Of a stretch of DNA of 64,000 nucleotides, positions 35,671-46,960 are shown one piece after another. Below the pieces are notes generated by a model. That model was not told where the DNA came from and searched no databases. It worked only from the letters and a program-made list of their open reading frames with translations. Numbering within the stretch: the stretch's first letter is position 1; each line of letters starts with the position of its first letter. A program made the translations under genes and the position numbers. Source of the stretch: Megaleporinus macrocephalus (lineage: Eukaryota > Chordata > Actinopteri > Characiformes > Anostomidae); NCBI GenBank assembly GCA_021613375.1, contig CM038711.1, positions 20,391,194-20,455,193 of the forward strand. Direction: 5' to 3'.

Positions 35671-38202
35671 AGTTTGCAATAGATATTTTTGATATTATTA
35701 ATGTCTGAAGGATCTGAAAATAATGCACCAGTCATGTCCCTGATTGCATTAATTGAAGCGAGTCTTTCAGACTACTTAAGCTGCAAAGCTAAAAGTCTAC
35801 CACATCGCTCAAACTGTTTGTAATAGGTTTGCCTAGTCTTGAGCATTAAAAATTCCGCTCGTGTGCTAAGAAGGTCCTTAAGTTCCTTAAGCCTTAAATG
35901 ATGCCAAAAGAACTACTCTTGTTTTCCTCAACACTGTTTTTTGGAAGGTCTTTAATTTTCTGATACGACCTTCTAAATACGTAATATCCCATTTAGTGAG
36001 TTTGGACAAATTAGAAGCGACTGAGATACAACAGCCTCTCATAAAACATTTTATCATTTCCCATAATACATTGGGTAATATCTCAGGGGTATCATCGCCA
36101 TCTGTTAAAGCGGGGAGTAGTTGCATGTACAGCTAATGTTAAAACAGGACTTTGGTCTGAAATATAAAAATATAATCAAGTCTGGAAAAAGTTTTATAAC
36201 GGGGTAAAAAAAAAGGGAAAATTATTGACCTTTGGATAATAGAGATGCCAAGGTTTCAATAAACTAAGTATTCTGATGCAGTATTAGACAAGAATGCCCA
36301 AGGCTGGTTGTTCCATCTAGTTCTGGATTAGGTACAGTGTTAAAATCTCAACTAACAATTAATTGCCCAATCCCTAAAGATAATAAAAGTAGTTTCAAAG
36401 AATTATAAAACTATCACAACTATTAGGTGCATATACAACAGAAAAAATTATGTAGTTACTTACAATAGATGCAAAACACCATCTACCATCTGAGTCCCCA
36501 CCAGTCAATTCTACGGTTATATTTAATTTCCTTGTTACTAAAATTAAAACACGCTTTGTTTTATTAAAGGCGGAGGAACTCGAGATAACATTATAATATT
36601 TATTTTGCAGTCTGTACACATCCTCGACTTTCAGATAGGTATGTATTAAAGCTATGTCTGCACCTCTACGGTTTAGGACATCAAGGCACTTAATATGTTT
36701 GATGGGAGCGTTACAACTATTCACATTCCATGACATTATTTTATACTGACCGGCCATCTACGGTCCAGTAACAAATAAATATAAAAACGCAGTTAGCAAG
36801 GGATAGTACTGAGTCCCCAATATTGACATTGATAGCTCTATGAAAAACAAAATATAGTAAATGACTATAGTAATCTCCTAGTGTGAAATTGCATGTGGTG
36901 TGTGTTGAATCCAAATGTAAAAACAACCAAAACAAGAAGCCCCACAGACCAAAAACCAGCACGCCAGGGCATATATGCCTGCCCTGCAAAGGCTGGGCTA
37001 AAAACAAAAAATATATTGTCTTTGTTGGACTCAGGCAAAAAGGAACCCAGCCCTAACTCAATTTATAATTGAATTGAAACTCTCTCTATATATAGGATAA
37101 TAAAAAACATTGTTGGTAGAGCTAGCAGAAGCTGCACTGAGAATATCATCAGCAAAGTGCTGGGTTTCGTTAGGAGGGGAGAAGATGGGCATTTGAGAAT
37201 TATGCAGCACCTTCAGTTTTGCTGGGTAAAGTTGAAAGGGCTGCAATCCCTTGCTCTTCAGAGAGAAGAGTGTATCGCTGTATCAGTGGAGTAGTCCAGA
37301 AAGAAGACGCACTTGGCCATGGGTCACCAGTACACCGGGCTGTCGGTAAGCCTTTACGATGTTTTGCATGTCAGTGTAACGAAGCAGCTTGAAAATTAGC
37401 GTGCGTGGTTTATTTCCATCAGAATTTGGCAGCCTGGTGTATACTCGATGAGCTCTCTCAATCTCAAATGAGCTTTTTCCTGCAAACGATGGGAACCAGA
37501 TTGGAAGATGCCGATAGAGAAATGCAATAGCACTTCCCTCTTGCTCATTCTCTGGTAAATTTACTGGACGGAGATTTGAGCGACGACTTCGGTCTTCCAG
37601 TTCTACCAGCTGGCTCTGCAGCTTGGAAAGGCAGTTGTTTGTCTCTTTAATTCCGTCGCTGTCTTGTCTTTAACCTGCTTGTAAAATGTCTGTACGTTTG
37701 CCCAACATCGCTAGCAAAGCCGCCAACCCAGAAACTTCGGACTCAATTTTCTTAATATTGGTACAAAAACTATCCATGTCGTTGCGAATAGCCTTCACAT
37801 CCATGCAGAGCTCTGAGGTTAGTTTCAGGCTATCTACATAGGAGCTAACATCTTGTAGATACTAGACCTGAGACTCCTGCTTTTCAGTCAGCTTTAGCCT
37901 TTTTAGCCTTTTAGCTCACAGTTTTGGAGGGAAAAGCAATTTCAGTGGCATCACTTTAAGAACTATTTTTGGGTGCTCCTTTCTTCATTAAAGACTATAT
38001 AAAAGCCTATGCCAGGGTGCTTGAAGAAAGTTTAGGGGGAGAGAAAAAATTTCTACACCACCATCTTTGCCAGATCCAACCGGAAGTCCCACCCATATGT
38101 TCTAAATTAATTTTGCTGTGAAAAACACAAGGCGCAAGAAAAATGTAGGTTATGGGCCCTTTAATGCAGGTGATGATGTTGGTGGTTTGCTTTTCCAACA
38201 AG

Positions 38203-38257
38203 ACAGATGTCATCAGTGATCTGAGGTAGTTTCTACACCAGTATCTGCAGAAACAGC
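38203..38257 (+). pseudogene. tsnaxip1: tsnaxip1 exon fragment at the duplication junction
   Basis: Matches the first 55 nt of the intact exon at 45015-45173. A 1-bp deletion and base changes turn CTGAAGGAGTTGC into CTGAGGTAGTTTC. It stops exactly at the GAAACAGC junction, where ranbp10 intron sequence begins. Confidence 0.9.
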
Positions 38258-38286
38258 GTTGGAGAGTTGCTGTCACGGCTGTGTAC

Positions 38287-38485
38287 CTTTGTAATGCACC
38301 CGCAGATTGTTCTGCGAGAGCCCGATGTAGCTGTACTTATCCTTGGGGCTCCAGGATCGGGGTAACGGGGTCTCTTCCTCGTTCACGGCCGGGTACAGTC
38401 GCTTCAAACGCTCGTTCAGCTCTTGCTCCTGGTCATTTGAAACAGGATCCCCCGGTAGCAGGCTCCCCGCTCCAAGCTCTGCCAT
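38287..38485 (-). CDS. ranbp10: Second copy of ranbp10 exon 1 (orphan or alternative first exon)
   Basis: 199 nt with the same start, frame and gtacac donor as 24214-24412. The two copies differ in only a few bases, with one visible amino-acid change (Ala15 to Val). No further ranbp10 exon follows in the second copy. It can give a protein only if transcripts starting here read about 14 kb leftward through the pseudogene and splice to exon 2 at 9734. The frame is intact, but whether it is used is unknown. Confidence 0.75.
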
Positions 38486-38755
38486 TTCTCCCCTGTTTTT
38501 CGTCTTCTAATTCCTACACTGTGCTGTCAATCTGCTGAAAACGGGGGGAGAGCGACAGACTGAGCAGTAACAGTAGTAGCGATATCCCCGGATAAGCAAC
38601 GCTCTACGGTGGACCGCGCAGAGGCGTGTGGGTAATGTTGTTCACAGCGCGAGCCTGTCACGTTACGAGCCGACGAGACCGCGAGAGCTGTAAACTACAA
38701 AACCCATAAATTAATGGACCCGTAAAAGAGAGAGAGAGAGATAGAGAGACTGAAG
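38486..38755. promoter_or_regulatory. Bidirectional ranbp10/tsnaxip1 promoter, right copy
   Basis: Near-identical to 24413-24680. For the intact tsnaxip1 this is the closest promoter. For ranbp10 it is a distant second one. Confidence 0.6.
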
Positions 38756-39095
38756 TAGAAGAAGTTACAGGAATTAATCAGTGCCCATTCTTGGTGCTCT
38801 CTCTGTTATTTGCCTCGTCGTTTATCATCTGTGTCCTCTGAGAATCCGGATCACTGTTCTTGCTTTCAGGAGAAATTTTTTTTTTTACACAACTACTTCC
38901 ACTAAGTACAGTACAACTCTTTATGTAACAGAGATCATATTAATCCTTATGACTTGCCAGGCATTATGAGAGCCTGAGCTACAGAACATTTGGTGCAGAT
39001 TTAACGCAAAGTGAGGCCCTTATTTTTTATCCTAAATCGGCAGCGATCGCGGAGATTTGGCGAGATATTGTAGTGAGACTATTCTTGGACTTTAG

Positions 39096-39103
39096 TGACG
39101 TCA
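39096..39103. promoter_or_regulatory. Palindromic CRE (TGACGTCA) upstream of tsnaxip1
   Basis: A perfect CRE about 200 bp before the proposed tsnaxip1 start. CREM-type control would suit a testis-expressed gene. This is inference from the motif. Confidence 0.5.
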
Positions 39104-39262
39104 CATCAACAAAACCTGGTTTATTGATGGTCAGTGTATAACATGTATGAATCAGATTTTGTTGAAAGCCGACAAGGAGCTTGCCCTGATAAAAAAACCG
39201 GTATTGTTTTAATCAGGCACGCTACGACTGCCTCTAATTTCGAGGGCTTTTATGGACCATTC

Positions 39263-39276
39263 GATACCATGGTAAC
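39263..39276. promoter_or_regulatory. RFX X-box-like site upstream of tsnaxip1
   Basis: On the minus strand it reads GTTACCATGGTATC, matching the X-box pattern GTNRCC-N2-RGYAAC at all but one position. RFX factors drive many ciliary and sperm-flagellum genes, which fits tsnaxip1. Confidence 0.45.
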
Positions 39277-39294
39277 CACTGATAAACAATAACA

Positions 39295-39320
39295 ATGCCG
39301 TGCCGTGAGGTTTTGTTAAA
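39295..39320 (+). CDS. tsnaxip1: Proposed tsnaxip1 first coding exon (tentative)
   Basis: ATG in an AACA context, reading MPCREVLL, then AA followed by gtgaag. The two leftover bases complete a codon with the first base of the 40490 exon (AA plus G), so the phase fits. The X-box-like site lies 18 bp upstream. The same sequence survives in the left copy near 25486. Confidence 0.35.
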
Positions 39321-42300
39321 GTGAAGATACTTTTTTTTTATTTGATCGCGTTTCTGTATGTCGCAACGAAAAGATGTATTTGCCGCCCCTGTCAGCGTCT
39401 GAAAGGCAAGAATAACTGTGGTTTAGTAAATGTGCTTTAAAGACAGTCTGTCTTTACAATGGGTTGCTGGGCGCCAGGAGCCGAAACTCTTCGTGGTATT
39501 TCTATTAGTATTTTTATTAGTATTTTCATGCTTCAATTTTTAGAAACTAGGCTCTCAGTGAAGAAAATTAGTCATATCTAACAACATTGAGGTTTGAAAT
39601 TGAAGCAGGTGTCGCGTTAACGTTCCTCTGTCTGGAGAGAAACAGGAATATGAAGTAGCTTTCTGACTGCAGTGTTAATGACGTGTCACCTCTGAAAATT
39701 AGTTCTGGCCTAACTTAAGACTGGAAAACACACCATAAGTATTAATAACAGAGGCACTGATCAGGTTAGATACATGTTATTCATGTAAATTCTGGATTTT
39801 ATATATTTTTACCTGGGGCCACATTTTTAGCTTGTATGTAGAAATGTGTCGACCTATATGGGTAAAAAGTGAGTTTTTGGTACTTATTGTTAACCCTTTA
39901 ATGTACGAGTTGAGTATTTCTTTGGTATATCTTTTGAAGTCAGTGTATTACATGAATTTATGTTCCACATGTTTATTAATCCTTCTTAAATCATTGTTTT
40001 AATTCTTATTTATTTACTTAATGAACTAAAATAATTTTTGTAAATATGATCCTGACTGCAAATGTTTACAAGTGTCAATAGTTCCTGTCAAATAGTGAAC
40101 ACATAAGGATTCATTCTTGCCCATGTTGTGCAGTAGAAGGGCAGTGACACAAAATACAAAAATGTTTTGGTTTTTTTATTAACAAAAGAAAAATAATAAA
40201 ACTGAAATAAGGATTTTTGATTATCAAAAACAAGTGAGGCATTCATGGAAGCTTAAATGATAAAATTAATTTATTGCAAAGATATAGAAAATAAAACCTC
40301 AGTCAGATCACTTTTTATCACTTTTATAATTCCTTAATTTAGTTATTTTACAGTAGTAACATAAAACACAAGATATGCCTGTTTTCAATAGACGCAGTAT
40401 CAATACACACCTCAAACAGTGTTTTTACTGTTCATGAAGTGTGTGCAGTAGGTGTCGTGCCATTAGTTTGTGTTTGATCTTTGTTCCAGGACTTTGTCAG
40501 GTAAGGGAACTCAACGGCAAGTGAGGCCTGCTTCAAAATTACTCAGAGTGAGTAGCTTACGGCCATAATAGCACATACATTAACAATTGCCTGCCATGTC
40601 TGAATTCATTCTGTTCTTTTTGAGTGTCACAGGCCTTCATTTCAAAACACGTCTTTCTTCTTTCAGAGTAAAGATGCTGATACCTTTGGCTACATTTCAA
40701 CCTGGCCAGCCCACATCACCTCTCAGATCGTCCGGCAAAAAACCCCTGCATCTGAAGTGAACAAACATCATGGGTCTGTTATTATATCATTTAAATATTA
40801 TTACATATACAACACACAAAAACAAAACCAGGTATGAGATCACAAATCAGTCACAGTTTAAAAAAGCATGACATTATGATGAAATATAACGGTTTTACAT
40901 GTCAGAATTTAGAATCTTTTTCAAATGGTTTCTGTTAATATTATTTTAATTTATGACAAACTATCATTTATATCATTTAAATACACAGTGTAATTTATGT
41001 TATTTGATTGTATACATGCAGATATTGTTTTAAAACAAAGATGTATTAGTTCATCCTTTCGTTTATGCATTCAAAATAATTTAGGTAGACTGTGACTCCA
41101 ACCTCATAATAGGTTGTGTGCTGCAGATGTGGCAATGAATTTGGAGGACCTGTTTCTAAGCCGCGGTTCCTGGAACAGCTGGAGTGTCTTCTGAAGAGAG
41201 AGCTGACCTCTCTAGACACACTCAGTCCCAAACTGCAGGAGCGCAAACTTCAGGTTTACACTTTTCAGTACTCATATCTATTAACTCATATAAACTAGAG
41301 ATTTGTTGTTAACAGAATGTGTGATGTTCTTGAAAAAGAAGAATTCCTCCCTCACATGTGTTGGTTTGTTCAGTGATGTAAAGGTATTTTCTTGTCTGTC
41401 TTATGAAGGTGTACCGGGAGGTTTTTGGCTACTTTATTGAAGAATTTAAAACATACAAGCCACTGCTGTCTGCCATCAAAAATGAATATGACATCACTCT
41501 TGGTACGTATACATGTTGCTTCAAATTGTTATATGGGAGCTCTGTGTAAAACCATTTTATTATCTATGTTTAGCATGAAACAAACATTACCACCCTCAAA
41601 TTAGATTTAAATTACAGCATCAACCTTAAGATGTCCAGGCTACTATCTAATAATGTTGGTGTAAACTATTAGACATTAGAATTAAAGTGTGCTATCCACA
41701 AACCAAATTATGTTTAATAATCCAGTTTACAGAATGTACTAAAGACCTGCTCCTGCCTTCTCATAAAAGTTTTGCAACCGGTTGTTTCAGCGTACTTGCA
41801 GGAGCAGATTCGTGAGCTGGAGCCTCTCCGTGCTCAGCTGGTGCTGCTCTCTGAGCAGTGCGAGAAGAAGATTTTGTGTTTGAGGGTGCAGGAGAGAACT
41901 GAGATCAGGGCTTTAAAACAGGAGCGCCAGCATCTGCAGCAAGTCATTGAGAGCATGAAGGACCAGCAGAAAGCCTTGCAAACCCAGGTTGGACCTGTTC
42001 TATAATCTGTCGTGTTGTAATATATTACCTAATAGGGTTTGTCTTAAAACTCTCCAAACCTCATTTAGGAATTTTTAGCAAAGTGAATTTATCTGTCTTC
42101 TCGCAGTGGAACGGTAGGCAGAAACAGCTGTTTCAGATCTGAAGCAAGAGTGGAGCTCAGTATTCTCCCCTCTGTCTAGAAGATGAAAGCTTTAAGTACT
42201 GTTTATTTGATGCTGACAGTTTTGGTGGTCTACCAGGTCTTGCACGGTTGTTAGCAGTCCCATTACCTGTAGATCTGTATTTTTTGTAATCCAGTTCTGG

Positions 42301-45300
42301 AAACTCTTTTTCAGTTTTCCTCACAAATTTCTCCTGTCAGAAAAATAACTTATACTGGAAATGTGAATGAAGGACTTTGAAGTAAATAAATAAATAAATC
42401 TTCTGCACATTTCTGTATGCTAATCTTGTACTGCAAAACACAAACAACTGTCTCTGTAGCCCTAAGCCGTTTGTACAGTACTGTATTGCGATTTTTGCCT
42501 ATAGCATTGTGAAATTGGTCTTGTCTTGGCTATTCTTGAAAGGGTTTGAATGTGATATTTGAGATGGCACAGGAGCTCTGAGATAACATCACTGTCGGTG
42601 TTTGTATGCAAAGGTAAAATAGATTAATTGGGATTACAGTTTATATCCCATTATCTAAAGTACAATCTTATAGGTTTGTTCTTCAGAGTATTCATTCTTA
42701 TTATATATTACAGGCTGCAAACACTATAACGCAGTATGTGCACTTAATTTATATCAATGACGACATCTTCTGTCCTGGGTCCTATGCAGGTTTATCATCT
42801 AGAGAAGGAACTGGCAGCACAGTATCTGCAGTACAGGGAGGAGAGTGATGCCCGCAAACTGCTCATTTCCAATATCAGCAGCCTGAGCTACAGCCCAGAG
42901 GAGGAGCCAGACGTGGAGCATGATGGTGACAGTCAGTAACACTCAGCGGATAGTCCTAAGAATCAGTAGTTGGAGAAGTCAGCCTGAATTTTGTTCAAAA
43001 CTGCAGTACTGAGTTCACATGTGGTTTCCAATAAATACAATAAGTCAGTGTCTTCATTTTCTCTTTTTTTCTTCTTTTAGAGGAGCAGTCTGATGATCCT
43101 GTGACGGTGAAGCTGGCTCTAAAGGTGTGTAGAGAGGATCTAACCAGGGCCCAGGTGGAGCTGAACCGCGTGCAGGCAGAATACGGGGATGTGGTTCCTC
43201 GTAGAGACTGGGATAACCTAGACCGCATGTACAGAGAGAACCTTCTAAAGGTATAAGGTGGTGCTTCTATTTAGTTTCAATTTTATAAATCAAAATCAAG
43301 TCTTTGTTTTTTGTCATGTCTCAGAACCAACACATTTTACATATACTTATTTTACAAATACCCACCCATCCAGCCTATAGCAGGTTAGCTATGCTTATTC
43401 ATAACCACAACACACGTGTATATATATTTCGGTCTTGACCGAACACTAATGAAACCTCTAAGGGATAAAGAATGGTTGGAAATGATGTAAAAAAAAATGA
43501 TCACAGATTTTTTGGGGGGCAATATACCACAAGAAAGTTTTGCCCTGAAAGTGCACATTTGTCTGTGGAAAATTAGATGAAAACAACTGAAACCCATTTG
43601 AACATCACAAGCTGTCTTTGTTATAATACATGCCCATGCACATGTGAATGCATCCCAGCCATAAAACGAATCTGCTCTGTGTACAAAAAAGATAAAAGCC
43701 ACTATCTTTATGTATTCCTGTTGTAGCTGGAGACCTTACAATCAGACTTTCACCAAATGAAGTCAGAATACGACATGCTGCTAGACACACACCGCCAGGT
43801 CAGCCTGCAGAAAGACAGCCTTCAGAATGAACTAGAGGTTTTCCAAGAAGCCTCCACACCCAGACCCCAATGGGAGCAGTGTGCAGGTATAGCTCTATGT
43901 ATCAGCACCCCTATACAGAAATTTAGTATACTAAATATTTTTTTGAAACTAAAACTTGATTATTTGAATATTGAATAAAACTCAATCTATGTTTTAAATC
44001 TATGTTCTATGAGTTGATTATATAATAATTCAAATAACACATCATTGGAAAATCTTCCATGGTCAATGGGCTTATTAGAAGAACTGATTGAGAAAGTGTA
44101 CAGACTGTTAATGATTTATGTTTGTAACCTTGTTTGTAATGTTGTTTGTAAGACGTGCTCGGTGGCATGGAGCGCTGCTCTGAGATCTTTGAGGGTCATC
44201 CCAGCAAGAAAAGGCTGGAGATTCTTCTGGAGGAGCTGAACAGCATGGGCTTGGAGCAGAAGGAGTACTTCACTGGCCTGGTGAAAAACCATCACATATA
44301 ATTATTACCCGATCTTGCCTTTCTTGTGGCTGATAGAATTGCACTCTACAGGACCTGCCTTTTAATAAAAACGAGTTTTGTTTTCACAGGGTGCCTCCAG
44401 TGATGTTCCCATCTACCTGCGCTATGAGGGGCAGCTGAAGAACCTCAGGCTAAAAAAGGCTGACGTTGTCAGAATTATAAAAGACATATGGAGGGAGAAA
44501 GCATGTGAAGGCGAGAAGGTAGCACCTGTTAGATCAGTGCCCTTAGGGCAATCAAAGAAGCGTAACTTTTCTTATTTTCCCTCACTTTTTAAAATAAAAT
44601 GTAGATTGGTGTAGTATGTATTGTTAGTAAACATTGTTAAAGTTTCTAAATATACTATTCACTCCAGAGGCCACATGGTGCATATATGAAAACAAAGCTG
44701 CCAATATGCTTTTGTGAGGTCTTAAAAACTAACACAGCAGTTCATCAGTTATATGTTTTTCAGCCTGTACTGCTTTTTGAATTAGGCACTATACACAACA
44801 ACCAATCAGAATGGAGGTGGTTTATATATTTCTTACAGGCACATTCATGCAAACAGAGATAAGACAAGGTTAATATTAGGACATAAAAAAATATACAAAC
44901 ATATGTTCTAAATTAATTCCGCTGGGAAAAACATAAGACACAAGAAAAATGTAGGATATGGGCCCTTTAATGCAGGTGATGATATCTTTGTTGGTGGTTT
45001 GCTTTTCCAACAAGACGGATGACATCAGTGATCTGAAGGAGTTGCTACACCAGTATCTGCAGAAACAGCATGGAGAGCAGGCAGGAGAATGGGCCTACAG
45101 CTTTCTGCACAGTATCAAGTGTAACCTGAAAGATGACTTCATCAGCCTCTTCTTTGACATCCTCACAGACAAGGTGGGCTTTCTGATCCCGAGGCACCAC
45201 CTGAGGTACAGCTCATACAGTACTGATTAATTAATAGTAAAATGATAAAGAAAATACTGATTTGGTGCTGATATGTGGCAGGTGGATGAGAGTTTGTATC

Positions 45301-46253
45301 ATGGCCAGACCCACCTGCTGTCACACCTACTCAAGGTGCTCATCCAAAGTGACAGCACTGAGAGTGGTTCGCTTACTGCATCTGAATTTAGGTGAGGGAG
45401 GTTACTAAAATGAGTTGAAAGCTGGTTTCCTGGATGTGAATTAAACCTTGGACTTGAAGTACTTAAACTACCTTGTAATGCTGGTGGTAAGAGCTGTAGA
45501 TTTAGGCCTGGGAAACTGGCTCTAATTCTTTTAAATTTGCTGCAGTAGAAAATATGAAATATGGTCATTAATGCGAAACTACTGATTTCCAGTCAGGCTC
45601 TGAGGACTGCTTTCCCCTTGAAGGAGGATGAGGATTTAGAGCAGCTGGTCATGGCTGCTCAGTCAGAGCTAGAGGCCGGTGGAGGAAGCATTGCTTACCA
45701 GAGGCTGTACACAGAGGTCAGATCTGAATAATGACAAGCCTCCCACACAGTGTTCTGCAGTTACCAACAATGTATTATATTCAATTGATATACTGTTCTA
45801 ATTATTTAAAATAATATAATGCCACCTTAAATGACACTATATTCTTCCCACTCCAGGATACAGATGGCAGGCATGGTGAATTTCTTGGTCTTGTGAAAAA
45901 GCAGGCCATGGCGGAGAGGGGTCATTACATCAACCAGCTAAGGACACAGCTAGAAGGCAAAGGGTAAGAGTCCACTATGTCCTCTAAAATAGAAGTTCAT
46001 TGATCTTATTGGATGTTAAAGAGTCCTGTCCTACATGGCACCTTGCAGAGAAGTGGCTCTGGAGGACTTAAGATCTGCTTTCACAACAATTGATCCAGCA
46101 CTGGACTCTACCTCTCTGGACTGGAACCTATGTATAGCCTTCCAAACTAAAGATGTGAACTTGTGCACAGGACTTCTGGACACTGAGATCACCCTTCAGC
46201 GCCTCTCTGTGGCCAACGTGAGCAGGGCAGGACCCATGATTCAACATGAGTAA
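39295..46253 (+). CDS. tsnaxip1: tsnaxip1, translin-associated factor X-interacting protein 1
   Basis: Plus-strand coding exons with consistent phases: 40490-40547, 40667-40773 (3' end uncertain), 41127-41253, 41409-41502, 41791-41987, 42790-42925, 43081-43250, 43727-43886, 44153-44280, 44390-44518, 45015-45173, 45282-45391, 45593-45716, 45857-45963 and 46049-46253 (TAA stop). A possible first exon is 39295-39320 (ATGCCGTGCCGTGAG). The sum is about 678 residues, close to mammalian TSNAXIP1 as I recall it. Diagnostic stretches are YISTWPAHITSQ, EEFKTYKPLLSAIKNEYD, DPVTVKLALK, GDVVPRRDW, EASTPRPQWEQC, FPLKEDEDLEQLV and FTTIDPALD. The first half is coiled-coil rich. The family binds TRAX and is linked to spermatogenesis and motile cilia. 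It lies head to head with ranbp10, as in mammals. ATTAAA at 46299 is a possible poly(A) signal. Confidence 0.9.
40490..40547 (+). CDS. tsnaxip1: tsnaxip1 N-terminal exon (TLSGKGTQRQVRPASKLLR)
   Basis: Acceptor ttgttccag and donor gtgagt. In-frame with the next exon. It lies within the block deleted from the left duplicate. Confidence 0.65.
40667..40773 (+). CDS. tsnaxip1: tsnaxip1 N-terminal exon (FGYISTWPAHITSQ)
   Basis: Acceptor tctttcag. The YISTWPAHITSQ segment resembles the conserved N-terminus of mammalian TSNAXIP1 (LSPWPTYTSGQ). The donor at 40774 (gtctgt) is weak but gives the phase needed by the exon at 41127; gtgaac at about 40756 would break it. Confidence 0.65.
41127..41502 (+). 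CDS. tsnaxip1: tsnaxip1 exons 41127-41253 and 41409-41502
   Basis: The first exon reads CGNEFGGPVSKPRFLEQLEC through LQERKLQ. The second reads VYREVFGYFIEEFKTYKPLL then SAIKNEYDITL. They correspond to the conserved mammalian PQYLEELENYLRKEL and EFFIEDFKTYKPLLSSIKNAYE. Donors are gtttac and gtacgt. Both exons are missing from the left duplicate. Confidence 0.88.
41791..41987 (+). CDS. tsnaxip1: tsnaxip1 coiled-coil exon
   Basis: Encodes AYLQEQIRELEPLRAQLVLL, then SEQCEKKILCLRVQERTEIR and RALKQERQHLQQVIESMKDQ. The heptad pattern is a clear coiled coil. The left-copy counterpart (27221) has two deletions. Confidence 0.9.
42790..43886 (+). CDS. tsnaxip1: tsnaxip1 exons 42790-42925, 43081-43250, 43727-43886
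   Basis: The three exons encode VYHLEKELAAQYLQYREESD, then EEQSDDPVTVKLALKVC through VVPRRDWDNLDRMYRENLLK, then LETLQSDFHQMKSEYDMLLD ending RPQWEQCAG. Splice sites are gtgaca, gtataa and gtatag. All three survive in the left copy, the last one without damage. Confidence 0.92.
44153..45173 (+). CDS. tsnaxip1: tsnaxip1 exons 44153-44280, 44390-44518, 45015-45173
   Basis: They encode DVLGGMERCSEIFEG through EQKEYFTGL, then GASSDVPIYLRYEGQLKNLR followed by LKKADVVRIIKDIWREKA, then TDDISDLKELLHQYLQKQ through DDFISLFFDILTDK. All three are phase-consistent. The duplication breakpoint lies inside the third exon at 45062-45069. Confidence 0.9.
45282..46253 (+). CDS. tsnaxip1: tsnaxip1 C-terminal exons 45282-45391, 45593-45716, 45857-45963, 46049-46253
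   Basis: They encode VDESLYHGQTHLLSHLLKVL and SLTASEFSQALRTAFPLKED (an EF-hand-like segment in the family). DTDGRHGEFLGLVKKQAMAE and EVALEDLRSAFTTIDPALD follow, ending NVSRAGPMIQHE and TAA. These exons lie right of the duplication and exist once only. Confidence 0.9.
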
Positions 46254-46960
46254 AGCCACCACAGATGATCGAAACATTTTATACATGCTTATATGGATAT
46301 TAAACATGTGTAAACATATGTGACATCTACTATAAATTAAGCTATAAATTAAGAATATGAAGTCAAATTTATTTTGAAAACAAAGAAAATGTGACATATA
46401 CATTTTACAAAAGTTTTACTTTTGTATTTTAGGTAAGCTTTAAAATATACCAGTAACTGATCAACAAAACAGCTTGAGTGTGACTTTTATTCAGTGAGCG
46501 ATGGATATTGAAACCAAGATGTCTGATATATTAGTTTGAAGACTAGGCTTCAATCAGCAGTCATCACATTAATATCTGTGTAAACTAGGCCCAATAGGAT
46601 TAAAACAAACTGGTTTTAAGTAACCATTAATATTTGTCAAATTATGTTCTTTTAGAAAATGTTATGTAGCTATAAGTGCTCCGTGTAATTTCCACAATCG
46701 AGACCCAGTGCACAAACCAGAATGAACTAATAGTGTTGGAGTCTTATCATTTACAAAACTTTAACTCAAATAGACATTCTCACCTTATCATGCCTGCATT
46801 TATTTGCGGCAGCAACCATATTACCAAAAAATACTGTATTTTTATCTCACATCTTGAGCTGTAGGTGAATTTTTATGCTTTGGTCCTGGTGATCAATACA
46901 AACCAACCCCCAAGAACAACAACTCCCAGCATGCATACGCGTGTGTGAGCTGCGCATGCT
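46254..46960. other. tsnaxip1 3' UTR and tsnaxip1-nutf2 intergenic gap
   Basis: About 700 bp with an ATTAAA at 46299-46304 as the likely tsnaxip1 poly(A) signal. No exon resembling CENPT or THAP11, which lie here in mammals, was found on either strand. Confidence 0.6.

Larger units (their letters stand above)
32286..38095 (-). mobile_element. L1-type LINE, degraded and interrupted
   Basis: Reading from high to low coordinates there is an ORF1-like RNA-binding protein region (about 37900-37260, with IERAHRVYTRLPNSDGN-like and LLRYTDMQN-like stretches across frames). ORF2 follows: endonuclease (36757-36395, MSWNVNSCN and ADIALIHTYLKV), the connecting region (36126-35887), reverse transcriptase (about 33500-33090, LYADDIFIY), and a C-terminal segment (about 32760-32560, SSGGIGFPNFKLYYW). 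Many stops and frameshifts make it inactive. It breaks tsnaxip1-pseudogene exon sequence at 32286 and returns to duplicated sequence near 38096. No poly(A) tail was seen at the 32.3-kb end. Confidence 0.85.
38250..45069. repeat. Right copy of the tandem segmental duplication
   Basis: 6.8 kb matching the left copy, and continuous with the remaining tsnaxip1 exons to its right. It lacks about 257 bp present at 25096-25352 of the left copy. It holds about 180 bp (near 39945-40133) and about 330 bp (near 40437-40765) that the left copy has lost. Confidence 0.92.

Noticed and set aside
38773..40300. Apparent second ranbp10 gene in the right copy
   Set aside because: Only exon 1 was duplicated. 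Exons 2-7 lie outside the copied segment and occur once.
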